The notes under the pieces: model-generated
The model's database searches: none
What the model was told of the DNA's origin: nothing
What the model saw: only the letters and a program-made list of their open reading frames with translations
NCBI GenBank assembly: GCA_963978905.1
Contig: OZ022261.1
Coordinates: forward strand, 18,337,582-18,401,581
Reading direction: 5' to 3'
Source of the DNA: Trichostrongylus colubriformis
Lineage: Eukaryota > Nematoda > Chromadorea > Rhabditida > Trichostrongylidae
DNA: 64,000 nucleotides
Position numbers and translations under genes: made by a program
Shown here: positions 34,801 to 44,119 of the stretch, one piece after another
How the letters are laid out: every line of letters starts with the position of its first letter
How positions within the stretch are numbered: the stretch's first letter is position 1

Positions 34801-35778
34801 GACGCGTCACAAATCTAACCATTTCACAACGCTACCTCATGTTACTCCCAAACGTTGATATTTTAGATATAATGGTTATTTAGAATTCCATGCGCAGAAT
34901 TCACCGCATCATATTTCAGGATACCTTGTCGAACACTTATCTGGAATGACATACGAGAGCTTTGTGAAGAAGTCAATTTTCGCGCCGGCAGGAGTCCACG
35001 ATATTCGAGTGGCGGGACCTAGAATAAGCGATCGAGCACCGTAAGCTTATCTCACATCATTCCAAAAAGGTTATCGTACCCTGATATCACGGATGACGAT
35101 ATAGACGAGAGGTGCTGTACTATATGAGTGGAAATAATCTCGGTTTTGATCCATACGAAATGTTAGCGTCGGAACGTATCGGACCATGGGGCGGATGGAT
35201 CGCAAGTCCAATACAGTTACTTCTATTCATGGTGAGTTCGCTACGAGCATCAATTAGAAACATTTTACATGTACAACATGCAACCCTGTCCGTGTGCATG
35301 ATGCACAACACGAGTGCGGGTGCAGGGTGGCATGTTTAGGCGGGTGGATTCGCTTCGAAGCGCATTTTTTACGCAATGGGGAATTACATTCATTCTTGGA
35401 ACCAATTCTTTTACAGTCGCGAGTCGATGGATTTCCTCACAGACGCGATCTTCTGTCAACAAAATCCATCATACAGTGTTCCACGCCCTCCTCGCCTTCA
35501 AACAGTACATACGGTAAGTGTTCTTCGTGTAAATGACTCTAATACATCTCAGCCTCAGCGTACTTAGTCCGGTGTATGAAAGTTCAGGTCTTGGGTGGTC
35601 ATTGAATATTATGGGATTCAATGGTTGGCAACACGATGGCCGTATGCCTGGCAGTGCTGCGATGTTGGTCAGACTGGACAACGGGCTCGAGCTAGCAATC
35701 ACTGTAAATAAGGTAGGCGACCATTTTCTGTCAGATGAACCCCTCGAATTTCACGATGAGAAGTATTTAAACGAGTAG
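13805..35778 (+). CDS. Secreted repeat-plus-beta-lactamase-like protein (nematode LACT family), 17 exons
   Basis: Predicted exons: 13805-13920, 14850-14974, 15420-15603, 16199-16307, 16625-16677, 16790-16985, 21076-21158, 21225-21365, 21426-21587, 23338-23397, 23450-23556, 34304-34384, 34449-34598, 34920-35040, 35105-35231, 35417-35513, 35588-35778. Phases close throughout and give about 700 residues; the end of exon 9 could instead be 21583. The first exon has a signal peptide (MQKLFRSLLAICVLSLV). Residues about 100-310 contain repeats starting YYAIMHK, FTTYWER, YVGVWQT, CTAIWEQ and YVVLWSD, like the W-rich repeats preceding the catalytic domain of fungal polyglycine hydrolases and bacterial tandem-repeat proteins. 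The C-terminal half is a class C beta-lactamase/esterase fold: SVSK nucleophile motif near 413, VRHLLEHTAGGW, YSN near 514, WGGW, and a QHDG (KTG-equivalent) near 653. Probably a secreted hydrolase or peptidase; the substrate is unknown. Introns of 4.1 and 10.7 kb are full of transposons. Confidence 0.82.
15136..15318. mobile_element. Small MITE in intron 2 of the beta-lactamase-like gene
   Basis: 183 bp with 30-bp terminal inverted repeats (GAGGGTC then ATTGGTCGA then TTTTCGCTTCGC on the left, complement on the right, two mismatches). It lies inside the 14975-15419 intron. No target duplication was resolved, and it has no coding capacity. Confidence 0.7.
17365..17640. mobile_element. PIF/Harbinger-like MITE, copy A (3' end missing)
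   Basis: Preceded by TTA and starting GGCCGCTTCCATACTTTGCGC, then a 17-bp tandem repeat (GCGTCACGCGCGTGCCT, three times), then a near-perfect palindrome around 17,452-17,640 built on CAATCACACTACAGTATGG and its complement. It matches the complete copy at 42,124-42,512 but stops at 17,640 without the right terminal repeat. It also carries an internal duplication of ACGAAGCGGCCACGATCA. The TTA target and GGCC terminus suggest PIF/Harbinger, which is an inference. Confidence 0.7.
18444..19200. mobile_element. Two tandem copies of one MITE
   Basis: Copy 1 covers about 18,444-18,835 and copy 2 about 18,845-19,200. Each has imperfect inverted ends of about 100 bp. They carry AGTTTCTTTGTT or AGTTTCGGTGTTAC near the outer edge, GCAAAGTTTC or its complement further in, then AATCCGGC and ATACAGC. 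Each centre is GC-rich with CCGCGG motifs. The two share the same order of blocks but are clearly diverged. A partial third copy (GGGCCGCCTGCAAAGTTTC) lies near 33,868-33,900. Confidence 0.6.
19204..20717. mobile_element. piggyBac-like non-autonomous element
   Basis: Flanked by TTAA on both sides (19,200-19,203 and 20,718-20,721), with termini CTCATTGACGACCGCG on the left and the complement of CCCATTGACAACCGCG on the right. TTAA plus a CCC-type terminus is the piggyBac pattern. Both ends hold the palindrome GTGACACGACGTCGTGTCAC (near 19,277 and 20,683) and a third variant lies near 20,643. No piggyBac transposase is present. A mariner (19,724-20,622) is inserted in the middle, so the original element was about 615 bp. 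Confidence 0.75.
19724..20622 (-). mobile_element. Internally deleted mariner
   Basis: Perfect 30-bp terminal inverted repeats beginning TTAGGTTGATTCATAATA, flanked by TA on each side. At 899 bp it is about 400 bp shorter than an intact mariner. The minus strand encodes the C-terminal part of the transposase: the last catalytic motif YPPYSPDLVPSDFHLF near 19,990-20,040, then a tail ending PWQKVIDKDGVYFK just before the terminal repeat. The upstream half is out of frame or missing, including most of the DNA-binding domain, so it cannot encode active transposase. Confidence 0.9.
21925..21995. repeat. 34-bp perfect inverted repeat with 3-nt loop
   Basis: Arms 21925-21958 and 21962-21995 are exact complements (GGTTGCCGCGACGTCGCC outer half, AGCAAGTTA inner half). 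It lies in the intron after exon 9 of the beta-lactamase-like gene. It may be the centre of a snap-back element or a fold in the intron; no wider inverted repeat was found. Confidence 0.9.
22188..23320. other. GC-rich intronic block of unknown origin
   Basis: Notably more GC-rich than the surrounding intron, with overlapping open frames on both strands (up to about 200 codons on the minus strand at 22670-23299). None resembles a known protein and the frames mirror each other, as expected from base composition. It may be an unrecognised repeat. Confidence 0.35.
23673..24084. mobile_element. 197-bp perfect inverted repeat with hammerhead-like motifs (Penelope-like debris)
   Basis: Arms 23673-23869 and 23888-24084 appear identical in inverted orientation around an 18-nt centre. 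Each outer end holds CTGAAGACGACGAAAG, then GGTCGAAACGTC, flanked by GGCCT and AGGCC. This order (CUGANGA, short stem, GAAAC, GUC, enclosed by a stem) is the hammerhead-ribozyme-like signature described in Penelope-like element terminal repeats. A 14-bp direct repeat AATTGTTACTGTTT occurs at 23578-23591 and 24078-24091, compatible with a retroelement target duplication. The assignment to Penelope-like elements and any ribozyme activity are inferences. Confidence 0.6.
24939..25560 (+). mobile_element. One-armed copy of the long-inverted-repeat family seen at 29.85 kb
   Basis: Starts AATCGACACCGAGCGACGG and continues ACCGTCGCACTGTCGTAAC, CTGGATTCGCCT-type and GTGTCGAACTTCG blocks. These follow the same order as the left arm at 29,865-30,060, with substantial divergence. 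The second arm is not present; an RTE fragment follows directly. Confidence 0.5.
25577..27025 (-). pseudogene. 5'-truncated RTE-type LINE reverse transcriptase
   Basis: Minus-strand remnant of a non-LTR retrotransposon. Reading from about 27,020 it covers fingers and palm of the RT (IPVAWRTSTIVPIYKQKG, EQFGFMPERSTTDAI, AFLDLEKAFDR, VHQGSALSPFLF, catalytic YADDIALIAD) and the C-terminal region (MLYGSECWPITK to RRWRDVI-type motifs), ending at 25,604. At least three in-frame stops interrupt it (near 26,969, 26,826 and 26,015) with no frameshift around the last two. The N-terminal endonuclease is missing through 5' truncation, as usual for LINE copies. It lies in the 10.7-kb intron, antisense to the host gene. 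Confidence 0.9.
27650..28200 (+). pseudogene. AT-rich reverse-transcriptase fragment (YMDD box)
   Basis: Broken + strand frames read LYLVEYLLNNSFYDFAASIH, KQNKGVPQYSGFDPISCG and, after a frame change, FIPYRYMDDLLVIHN. That order (a block before the palm, a KGVPQ.SG..P block, then YxDD) is that of a reverse transcriptase. It is much more AT-rich than the surrounding intron. It resembles Penelope-like or related RTs more than the RTE and BEL enzymes in the window, but the family assignment is uncertain. Stops and frame changes make it non-functional. Confidence 0.45.
28689..28850. mobile_element. TA-flanked MITE (GGCAGGGCGTGGCC family), copy 1
   Basis: 162 bp with inverted ends built on GTCCA, then CCTGGCAGGGCGTGGCC, and TA on both sides (28,687-28,688 and 28,851-28,852). 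The middle is GAGAGT-rich. A second copy is at 31,499-31,622. No coding capacity; Tc1/mariner-type by its TA target. Confidence 0.75.
31403..32342. mobile_element. Tc1/mariner-type MITE (nest level 3)
   Basis: 940 bp, flanked by TA (31,401-31,402 and 32,343-32,344). Terminal inverted repeats of more than 40 bp begin CCCTAAAGTCTGATA and continue ATAAGTCCGCCCGCACGCGG, with one mismatch seen. Removing it restores an uninterrupted match between the two arms of the level-2 element. No transposase; a smaller MITE sits inside at 31,499-31,622. Confidence 0.85.
31499..31622. mobile_element. TA-flanked MITE, copy 2 (nest level 4)
   Basis: 124 bp with inverted ends CAGTCCAGTTCCCGAAGGCTGG on the left and near-complement on the right, and TA on both sides. 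Same family as 28,689-28,850 (shared GGCAGGGCGTGGCC block). This is the innermost insertion of the nest. Confidence 0.75.
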
Positions 35779-37648
35779 TTGAAAAATAGGAATGGACAGT
35801 TCGCCACATCCTCAACTTCCCATGTGGACCAGTGCGACGTCGCGAAATTTCAGAAGGCGACGCGCGCCTTTTCAAGACGGGCGTAGTGCCAGCCGCATCC
35901 GCTTCTACTGCACACATCTCTTTTACTATGGATCCTTCGATGATAAAGTACCCCTTCCACATTATTTAATCCAGCGGCCTTCGCAATGATAAGAGCATCG
36001 TACTGATAATGTAGCAGCCTGTGCGACAAGACATTCGATTTCGGTCAGGTCACCCCAGGAGGCAGCGGCAGCGCAGGATCAAGCATGGGTTGAGGAATCC
36101 TTGAGAGGGTTCGCATTTTGGAATACTACTCGTTTCTTTTGTAGTAATATTTGGGTCCTGCGCCGATGAAGTCGTTTCAAAATGAATACACATTTTTTAC
36201 TCTCAAGAAGTAGCAATACTGTGATTATCGGGATGTCTTTTGAGAATACCACTTTAATAAGCATTGGCCTGAAAGGTGGAAGGGAATGGTCCGTACATAT
36301 AACCGGCGGCCGTTTTGGATGGATCGTGTTTTTCAAGAATTTCTACAGAGTGCAACGCTTGTTCCTGTGGCCGCGCTCCTTAACGCGCGGGCAATTCACA
36401 ATGGGTCTAGCAGGGCAGTTGTCGCGCGCATTGACGCAATTTCAAGTGTTCTGTCGCGAGGCCTTTTCGGCACAGTGTGGTAAGCCCAGCATGATTGTTG
36501 TAGTAAGGTAGTCCAGAATTTAAGTAGTTGAGCCAGTGAGTGTTGCACACATTGATGACGTTGTCAGTGACACATTAAGCTCCACTTCAAGCAAGTAGCG
36601 CTTGCTTCACAATTCATCAAATTTGAAACGTCACAAATCTACCAAAGATCACCCACCTTTATTTCGAGAATCATTAGCTTTTTTCAGGAATACTCAGAAA
36701 GGGATTTTTTCCATGAACTTGGATATGTCCTCCATCACATCGGCAATAATCACGACTGGTGGAACGACGACAAAGATCTTTTCTATCACCTCCATAAGTA
36801 GACAATGGTTTTCTATTATTTTTTCCATTTCACAGCTATGTGAAAGCTTCAAATACCATTCCAATATTCTTTCAAAGAATAATTATTATTTATGGGCAAT
36901 GGATTGTTTGCTCTGTACTCTGTACATTTGAAATTGTTCGAAGTGAGAACTATTATAAATAAGAATGTTACACACTGTGCGAAACACCTTGCTGTGATAG
37001 CAGCAGTCTACACCTCCGAGCTTTAATCTACATGCGCGCATGAGATAACCAATCCCTACAACAGTTCCTGCTTACTTGAAAGCACCTTTAGGGGTAAGAA
37101 GGAAATAAGAACTGGGATAACATATTTCTGAAAACAAACACTCCGCCTCACAGGTGATATGTGGCGAAACTCATTGAAGGAGCGTGGCTTTGTCTTATCA
37201 CGATCATGCAGCACTTGTGCTGCCGTTCTCCGCAACGTTGTCTGTGAAGAGGGAACAACCATAGCGGCCGACTGATTTAGCCCCTTGCCTGTCCGAGGAG
37301 ATATTACGTTGCATCGCTTCGTGGTGAGAACGTACTCAAACGACTCAGCGAGGGCCTCAAAAACCTTCTCAGCCACTCTTCCGCGTTTTACATGAGATCG
37401 CCTGCTACATGCATAGATCCGCGCTTCGTTCTATAACCCGGTTATGTGGCGTGACACAAAACACGTCCACATTGAAAATCAGCAAAGATATCAGACGTCC
37501 AAGGGCCCGTAGCTTTTCTACTACCTGACTTGCTTTTTCGAATCCTTTTTCTTCACTGCCTTACCACTTCAAACCTCTACCCTCGCTTCTAGACCAGTAA
37601 CCCTTGACGAACTCCATCAAGTGCAAGTTCAGAAACACGCTGCATATA
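35779..37648. other. Intergenic sequence between converging genes
   Basis: Follows the stop of the beta-lactamase-like gene. A minus-strand frame of 106 codons (37,056-37,376) lacks family resemblance. No RNA gene or clear transposon end was seen. Confidence 0.45.
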
Positions 37649-38543
37649 TTAGGTTGTAAGGAAAGTTCTGGCCGCTTTTTCGCGTTCACAAGATAAATTT
37701 AAATATCAGAGCGCGTCAACATGAATCAGTTGACATATTGTACTCGTTAGATAGACAAAAAGTTGCTCTTTCAGAATATATGCTTCATTTGGAATGCCAC
37801 AAGGTTTTCGAATTATTAGGGAAATTTTAAAGTGCTGCGAAAATGGCACTTTTAAGATGACTTCACTTCACGAATTCTTGTCCAGCCGAGTCCCAGCGAA
37901 GGTGACCACAAATGTGAATACTGCAAGAGGAGGGGGCGACTCACTGAATGGAACACATTGTCTCTGGTTTCAGAAGTGCAGAAATAAGAACGAGCTGCTT
38001 GGATTTTCAATTGATCAAATCGCTTTAACTAAAACGGCAGAAGGCGATGAGCGTCCATACTTGCAGGTGATATCAGCAAGTATTGGCCCTCAACAAGCAA
38101 CCTTAGTTGACCACCTCAAAAGGCCTTGATTTGGAAAAATCCAGAAAAATGGGTGCCGCGGGACCCCTCATGGCAGTCATGCGCAAGCGCATGTTTCACA
38201 AATTTCCACTAATTGAAGCAGTTGCAGGGTAAGGCCCTTATTCGACTTTCATGTTCATCAGATCTAGCGCTAACTATGCCCCACTTCCCAAAACATCCGG
38301 CCAGCTCCTTCAGTAGCAGTGTGTTTGAAAAGAGTGGCGATTTGGAGTCAAATTTTTTTCATTTCGCGCAATATAAATTATCAGCCCTTAATCAAATTGA
38401 GATATGTAGGTATGCATAGTGTTGCCAAGAGTGTAGCGAATCTAATGGTGCTCATTCTGTGAGAAAAGATGCACTCTGAGCCGAGTTATGATCTCTCGAA
38501 GTTGAAATTTCGAAAACCGGTCAAAACTTTCCTTACAACCTAA
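37649..38543 (+). mobile_element. Degenerate mariner (N-terminal half retained)
   Basis: 895 bp flanked by TA with 25-bp inverted ends TTAGGTTGTAAGGAAAGTT (two mismatches further in). The + strand retains pieces of the transposase DNA-binding half: LWFQKCRNKNELLG (the WFxKFRxG block), PQQATLVDHLK (second helix-turn-helix) and, after a frame change, NPEKWVPRD (the WVPHxL linker). The catalytic C-terminal half is missing or unreadable. It complements the copy at 19,724-20,622, which kept the other half, though the two have different termini. Confidence 0.75.
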
Positions 38544-39166
38544 TAAAATTGGAAATGTAACTTGTTCCTGTTTGCTAATACATTATTTATGAATAAACAC
38601 TGTCAAGAACAATTTGGCGTCATTAAAGAGGATGCTTGTTTTCCCGTTACTATAATTACGAACCTAACCCATGCCGTTACTAAACCACTATGTGTATTCG
38701 AGGCCCGGCCAGCTGCTACACGATGACGTTGTTCTGCTGAACCAGACCTATTTCCCATGGCACAGAAATTGTTGTAAAGAGGGTGGATAAGAGTAGCCGA
38801 AATCACAGAGAAAATAGGTAACCTGTATTGTGTCTTTTACACTATAAAAAACTTTTCCTAATTTTCCTACCTATTGAAGAAATGGTAGGCCGCGCTGAGG
38901 ATGAGGACGGGACTGTCTCATAGCGCCCGCATATCCGTTATGTACCGGACAATCCCGCACAATACCGAGCACAACCCACACCTCGAATATGGAACAGAAA
39001 GATATGGAAATTGCCCCTAGAAAAGCTCAAAACCTACGCACAGATTGACAAGAGCACGAAAGGCACATCGAGCACTAAAAACAGAAACTTTGGAAATAAT
39101 TCTCGTCGGCAAGATATTGTGATACTCGGCTGAATGGTTAGGAATTTGGCGATCGTAGTACGACTG
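38544..39166. other. Intergenic sequence
   Basis: Region downstream of the cysteine synthase-like stop codon on the minus strand. It may contain that gene's 3' UTR. Nothing else recognised. Confidence 0.4.
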
Positions 39167-42100
39167 TTAGCATTGCTTAAACTCAGGAAGGCTGACACGG
39201 CTTAGATCGTTTTCAAGTGAGTTGACACCCAAGTCCAAGGCTTCATCACGGATGCTCGCATAAAGGGGCGTTGAACTGAAAAGGAATATTGCAGAAAAAG
39301 AAGAAGCGTACAGAAATGCAAACCGACTCACAGATAACGTTCTCCAAAGCTAGGAAGTAGAGTAACGATGAGTTTACCAGCCATTTCAGGACGAGCCGCA
39401 AGTTTGCAAGATGCATGAACATTAGCACCAGAGGAAATTCCTTAAAATAAGCCTTAAACTACTTCAAACTGAAGTAACTGAGACTCATCTCGCGATATCC
39501 TGGGTAGATAACGGCGCTCAGTAGTGGTCAAGCGAGGTTCCGAATGGTCAATCAGAAGAAAGGGTGAAATCGCCCAAAGCGATGTGCGAGCTCTCCTTCC
39601 TATGTTTGGCGACCACGCAAGTTTACGCAGGCGTCGAGCGAGGAAAGCTGACAAAGTAGAAGAGGAAGAATGCCAGAGAGGACAGGAACATATACCGTGT
39701 GCTTGAAACCGTTCCTACTAGCCACGTACGACAGGGGTGCGGTGTAGGTTGGGACACACGGTTGGACCTAGGCCTGCGACCCTGTGAGAGTCTGTGGCCT
39801 TTGCCCTGTGACATAAATTACTCAGACACTTTGTTCATATAAATCCTATCCTCCTTGAAAAATTGTTCCATCGTTGTCTCTGGAGAAAACAGATATAGAG
39901 AAAAGTTTAAGGTGTGTGCATGGCCACCGCGTGACCTAAAGGCCCTACTGACCGTCTGTCCCAACCGTCACCCACAGGGGTGTAGTTAGTCGCCCGTTCG
40001 GTTGAGTTTTAGCACCCTAATGACTACCTTTCGCGCTATGATGAGAGTGCAACGTTGCTGGTTACAAAGAGATCTATCAGCAAAAGAATCTATTAACCCA
40101 CGTAATAGAACACCTCTTATGAGGTAGGTCTTTAAATAGAATACTGGAATGAAAGACAAGGTAAGTATCATTTGAAAAGGAGCAAATTGCTAAGGTGTCG
40201 ACGTACCACACAAAATACCTTCCTCAAGCGCCATTCTTTTAGCCATCACCATTGCTTCATCAGAATGCACGGTAATGATCTCATCATATATGGCTGTATT
40301 AAGAACAGAGGGAGCAAAACCAGCTCCAATACCTGAAAAAAAAACGTTATCGGAAACTGACTGGTGTGATGTAAAGATTTCGCGACGGGCGCAGCGACCC
40401 AATTCGCGTGGCGCCACTGATTCGTGGACTAGTTGGGCAGTCTTGAGGTGCACTCAAACTCCCCCAAGGATGCATATGGTGCCCAAGGATTGGGCCCCGA
40501 GAATGACGCGAGATTACAGCCAAGTTTCGATGGCCTCGAAAGATGTCGAGAATGCGGTAGATCTATACTCGTTATAACGGCTCCTTGGCGGTATGGTGGA
40601 CCCTATAACATCCTTCACATCCAGGGTCCTAGTGAACATGGTAGACTTTCGCATTTCTTCAGCTTTCCTCCCCACAATGAGAACCCATGCAGAACCATGT
40701 CTCTGTGTCAGGGGAAAGTGGCAGAATAGTGCCTCTATTTGCAAATAACACCACATTTACAACCTCTTCTTCTGCTATTACGCAGCCTCCTTCCGAAATT
40801 CGTGACCTTATCCATATCTCATGGTGAATTACGTGTGCAACACGTTTTTCAAAGCTCACATCTACGTTTCTCCGTAACGCACTACATGTTTTCTCTCGTC
40901 AAGCTTTGTTGGAGGCTTAAGGGCCACTTCACAATATCAGCGCACAACTCACCATTGGATGACTCTTGCTTTCCTCATGTGACGAAGCGACAACTGTCGC
41001 TGTTACGAAACGCGAATTCATGATTGGAATTCACGTTCTCTACCGACTGAATCATGATTGGATTTTACTGAGTGTACGAGAACAAAACAGCTATCCATAG
41101 GAGAACAAAAGCGCAACAAAAGTCAACCGAAAGAATGAAGCAGAAATAGCCACGAAAAGGCATGGCTTATGTCAGATGTATTCGATTTGACATACGAAGT
41201 CGCGGCATAGCAGAATGTAGGATCGCCCAATTGTGAAGCTGAGATCCGCTATTCGCGAAATCGCAGAATCCAAAGTCGGACATCAACCTATGACGGAAAG
41301 GAACAGATTAAGACAAACCTTGAATACGATGAGGACCTGGTTGATTCCCACTGAGCACTGCACTCTCTACTGGTTCCACTGCATACATCTAAACTAAGTA
41401 TGAAACCAGAGAAAGTAAACAATGAATCACCTCTCCAAACCTCCACACCTTCACATTGGGATTCTGTTCCTTCAAGTACTGACCAACTCCTGTGATAGTT
41501 CCTCCAGTTCCAATACCAAAAACGCATGCATCCACCTGATTTTAGTAAAATTCAGGACAAAGAGCAATCGAAGAATTAGGCTAACGTTAAACCTCACTAT
41601 TCTGCGATTCTGTATGCAAAATCGCAAAATCTGACATCCGCTTCATATCAAAACGAACCTTCCCTTGTGTTTGCCTCCAAATTTCAGGACCTGTCGTCAT
41701 GTAGTGTACTTGCGGATTGGAAGGGTTGTCGAACTGAGGTTAGCATATATAGCATAGCAACACTATGTGTAGCTCAGGAAAAATTTTACAATATAAATTT
41801 TACAAACAATGGACATAAGAGTCATGCGAGTACGATCATGCTAACCTGTGCAAGAATGAAGCTATTAGGAATATTCTCATGGAGTTCATTAGCACGCTGG
41901 ATAGCTCCTTTCATGCCAAGAGCTGGATCTGTGAGAACGAGTTCCGCACCATAAGCTTTCAGAAGCGTTCTCTAGAATTGGATCCATTAGCAAGGTAGTT
42001 ATGTCTTCAATCCGCGTTCATAGTTGTAGAGCTGGCGGGATGAGCAGAATGGCGGTGAGCGTTAGGACTCTGCAATCAGGTTATCGCGCCACGCGAATAG

Positions 42101-44119
42101 CGTCATCGCGGCGCCTAGTGCTTTAGGCCGCTTTCATACTCTGCGCACCGACGCCGTCACGCGCGTGACGGCGTCAAACTCACGCAACCATTTGCCCGCC
42201 GCAGGAGACGGCGTCCATAGATAATGCGGACCCAATCACACTACAGTATGGTGATTGTGGCCGATTCGAATCTTGGCGCTATGCCAATAAGGTGATCGTG
42301 GCCGCTTCGCGTATTGGCACAGCGCCAAGATTCGAATCGGCCACCATCACCATACTGTAGTGTGATTGGGTCCGCATTATCTATGGACGCCGTCTCCTGT
42401 GGCGGGCAAATGGTTGCGTGAGCTTGACGCCGTCACGCGCGTGCCTGCGTCACGCGCGTGACGCAGGCACGCGCGTGACGGCGTCGGTGCGCAAAGTATG
42501 AAAGCGGCCTTACAAGTCTTCTCGCAGAGGCCGCGCGCTCAGACGCGCGGTCTCCGCTTACTTGCGTGATCCGGACAGTCCTTACGCTTCAGCAGAGCTA
42601 CAACGTTAGTCTAGTTGTGAAAGAACCAGATGCTTATAAATCGGGAAAACTAGGAAATTGGTAGAATAGTGGAGTTCGTGGCATTAACACATCTTAGAGA
42701 AGGATTAGAGCATGCTGATTTTCTATCAAATCAGCGATTCACGAAATCGGAAAGTATCGTTATCTTTTGCAATTCACTGAAAGGGTTAACAACAGGGAGT
42801 AAGAAGGCTTATTAGATTTCGCCTCAGCACCCATATATCCAAACCTAAAAAAAAAGTTTGAAAAGTGAGCGGGCTGGAATCGAGAAATAAATTTCCCACA
42901 AAAAATGAGCTTTTATTGGAAATGAAATGAGTTTGTTCCTTGCACTCTTGCTTCAGGGCATATGCCCACGCTCGCTCAAGGAATCATAAAAAAAGTGCAT
43001 CACATGCTATTGCCGATGAGTTGCATGTGGGATCATGATACTATAACAAGTGTTAGAAAAAAAACACACATACTCTTTCAATACTCATGCTAGCCGGCAT
43101 CGTGATGATGAGACGATAGCCCCTTGCCGCAGCTACCAATCCCAATGCGATACCGGTATTTCCGGAAGTTGGTTCTATCAGAGTAGTGAGACCTGGGCGG
43201 ATCTGTAACAGTAAATGCTGTAACTTCCTCCCGAACACTTCTTTGCAACCTAATACAGCCTCCGCCTTCCGAATTATATTTGAGGAAATACACGTTTTGC
43301 GGATTTGCCATGCCGTTCTTGTTACAACGAGATTGGTACAAATTTCCTTTACGGATGGTACATGTTTTCTTTCACGGCCTGACATTTCTACGCAATCGCC
43401 TTCCTCCTATACTTATCACTCTTCTATAGCGGTTGAAGTGACATCAGCGTTAGGCAGTTGCTTTTAGCAAGTTTCTGATCAGTAAATTTATTGATAACAA
43501 GACACACGGACCCTATGAAGATGACCTAGAGGGAACCGATGCGCTGAAAGAGAGCAATACAATATGCGAGGGGGGAAAAGACGTAACAGGCGGAGGAGCT
43601 GAGTCTTAGGGATGGGTGGTCCACTTCTAAAGCGATGCGAATACACTCTGTGTATAACGGAAGTGGTTCATCCAACCCGGAACTATAAACCTCCTAGATC
43701 ATCAGTAGGCAAAAACGCAAAACGCCGAGCTGTTCTCCCCTACCCCGACACCAAAGAACCATCACAAGACCTAATCAGCACAGGAAAAGTAGAAAACGTC
43801 GCTAGTTGGAAATTCAGCCAAGTTGAAGAAGTGGGTAACCGTATAGATAATATGAAACATGCCTTGCCAGCGTCCTCGGCGCTCTGTACCATGGCCAGCC
43901 CAATTCGATCCTTCACCGAACATGCAGGATTCAAGTACTCAACCTTTGCGGCTAAAAATCTCTACACGTACTTTCATTACTATCGGAATCGATCGCGACC
44001 AAGTACAAGAAATTACCGATTGTTCCAGGCATCCCTCGTCCAATTTTCCGCAAATAGACCATTGGTGTATTGCCAATAAGTCCAGTGGCATCCTCAGCAA
44101 TACTGTCTCTGGAAGCCAT
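39167..44119 (-). CDS. cysl: Cysteine synthase-like PLP enzyme (CYSL family), complete, 10 exons
   Basis: Exons in transcript order: 44119-44017, 43951-43863, 43202-43074, 41971-41846, 41733-41659, 41535-41449, 41388-41328, 40332-40207, 39440-39332, 39275-39167. They sum to 1014 nt with closed phases and encode 337 residues, the usual size for this family. Motifs: [11 protein letters not shown] at 13-23; PLP lysine in [11 protein letters not shown] (K48); substrate/PLP phosphate loop EPTSGNTG at 74-81; [10 protein letters not shown] around 181-190; [10 protein letters not shown], where the Ser contacts the PLP ring nitrogen. Family members are type II fold enzymes that make cysteine from O-acetylserine and sulfide, or beta-cyanoalanine from cysteine and cyanide. 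C. elegans CYSL proteins act in sulfide and cyanide handling, and some are regulatory. No heme or CBS-pair domain is present, so it is not cystathionine beta-synthase. Cytosolic or mitochondrial location cannot be told. Intron 2 uses a GC donor. Confidence 0.92.
40333..41327 (-). other. Intron 7 of the cysteine synthase-like gene
   Basis: Nearly 1 kb between exons 7 and 8. No transposon ends or alternative exon were recognised; contains a 9-base A/T tract next to the TTTTCAG acceptor. Confidence 0.6.
42124..42512. mobile_element. PIF/Harbinger-like MITE, complete copy B
   Basis: 389 bp almost fully palindromic element, flanked by TTA. Ends GGCCGCTTTCATACTCTGCGC and complement; inner arms include GACGGCGTCCATAGATAATGC, CAATCACACTACAGTATGG and GATTCGAATCTTGGCGC on both strands. 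An extra CACGCGCGTGACGCAGG palindrome sits near the right end. It lies in intron 3 of the cysteine synthase-like gene. Related copies are at 17,365-17,640 and 47,157-47,360. Confidence 0.85.
42513..43073 (-). other. Remainder of intron 3 of the cysteine synthase-like gene
   Basis: No additional element or exon recognised. Confidence 0.5.
43861..43862 (-). promoter_or_regulatory. Non-canonical GC splice donor (intron 2 of the cysteine synthase-like gene)
   Basis: Exon 2 must end after the AAG codon at 43863 to join the following exon in phase 0. The next bases are GCATGT in place of GT. The exon end AAG and the rest of the donor fit the strong consensus typical of GC-AG introns. Confidence 0.75.

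Noticed and set aside
35417..35600. Frameshift in the last intron junction of the beta-lactamase-like gene
   Set aside because: The obvious acceptors at 35,552, 35,558 and 35,567 break the frame, but the TTCAG at 35,587 restores it and yields the conserved GLGWSLN.
37056..37376. 106-codon minus-strand frame as a gene
   Set aside because: No recognisable motif, no clear splice partners and no codon pattern I could trust.
13805..44119. Bacterial contamination or recent horizontal transfer of the beta-lactamase-like and cysteine synthase-like genes
   Set aside because: Both have many introns in conserved phase with nematode splice signals, and both belong to families already established in nematodes.
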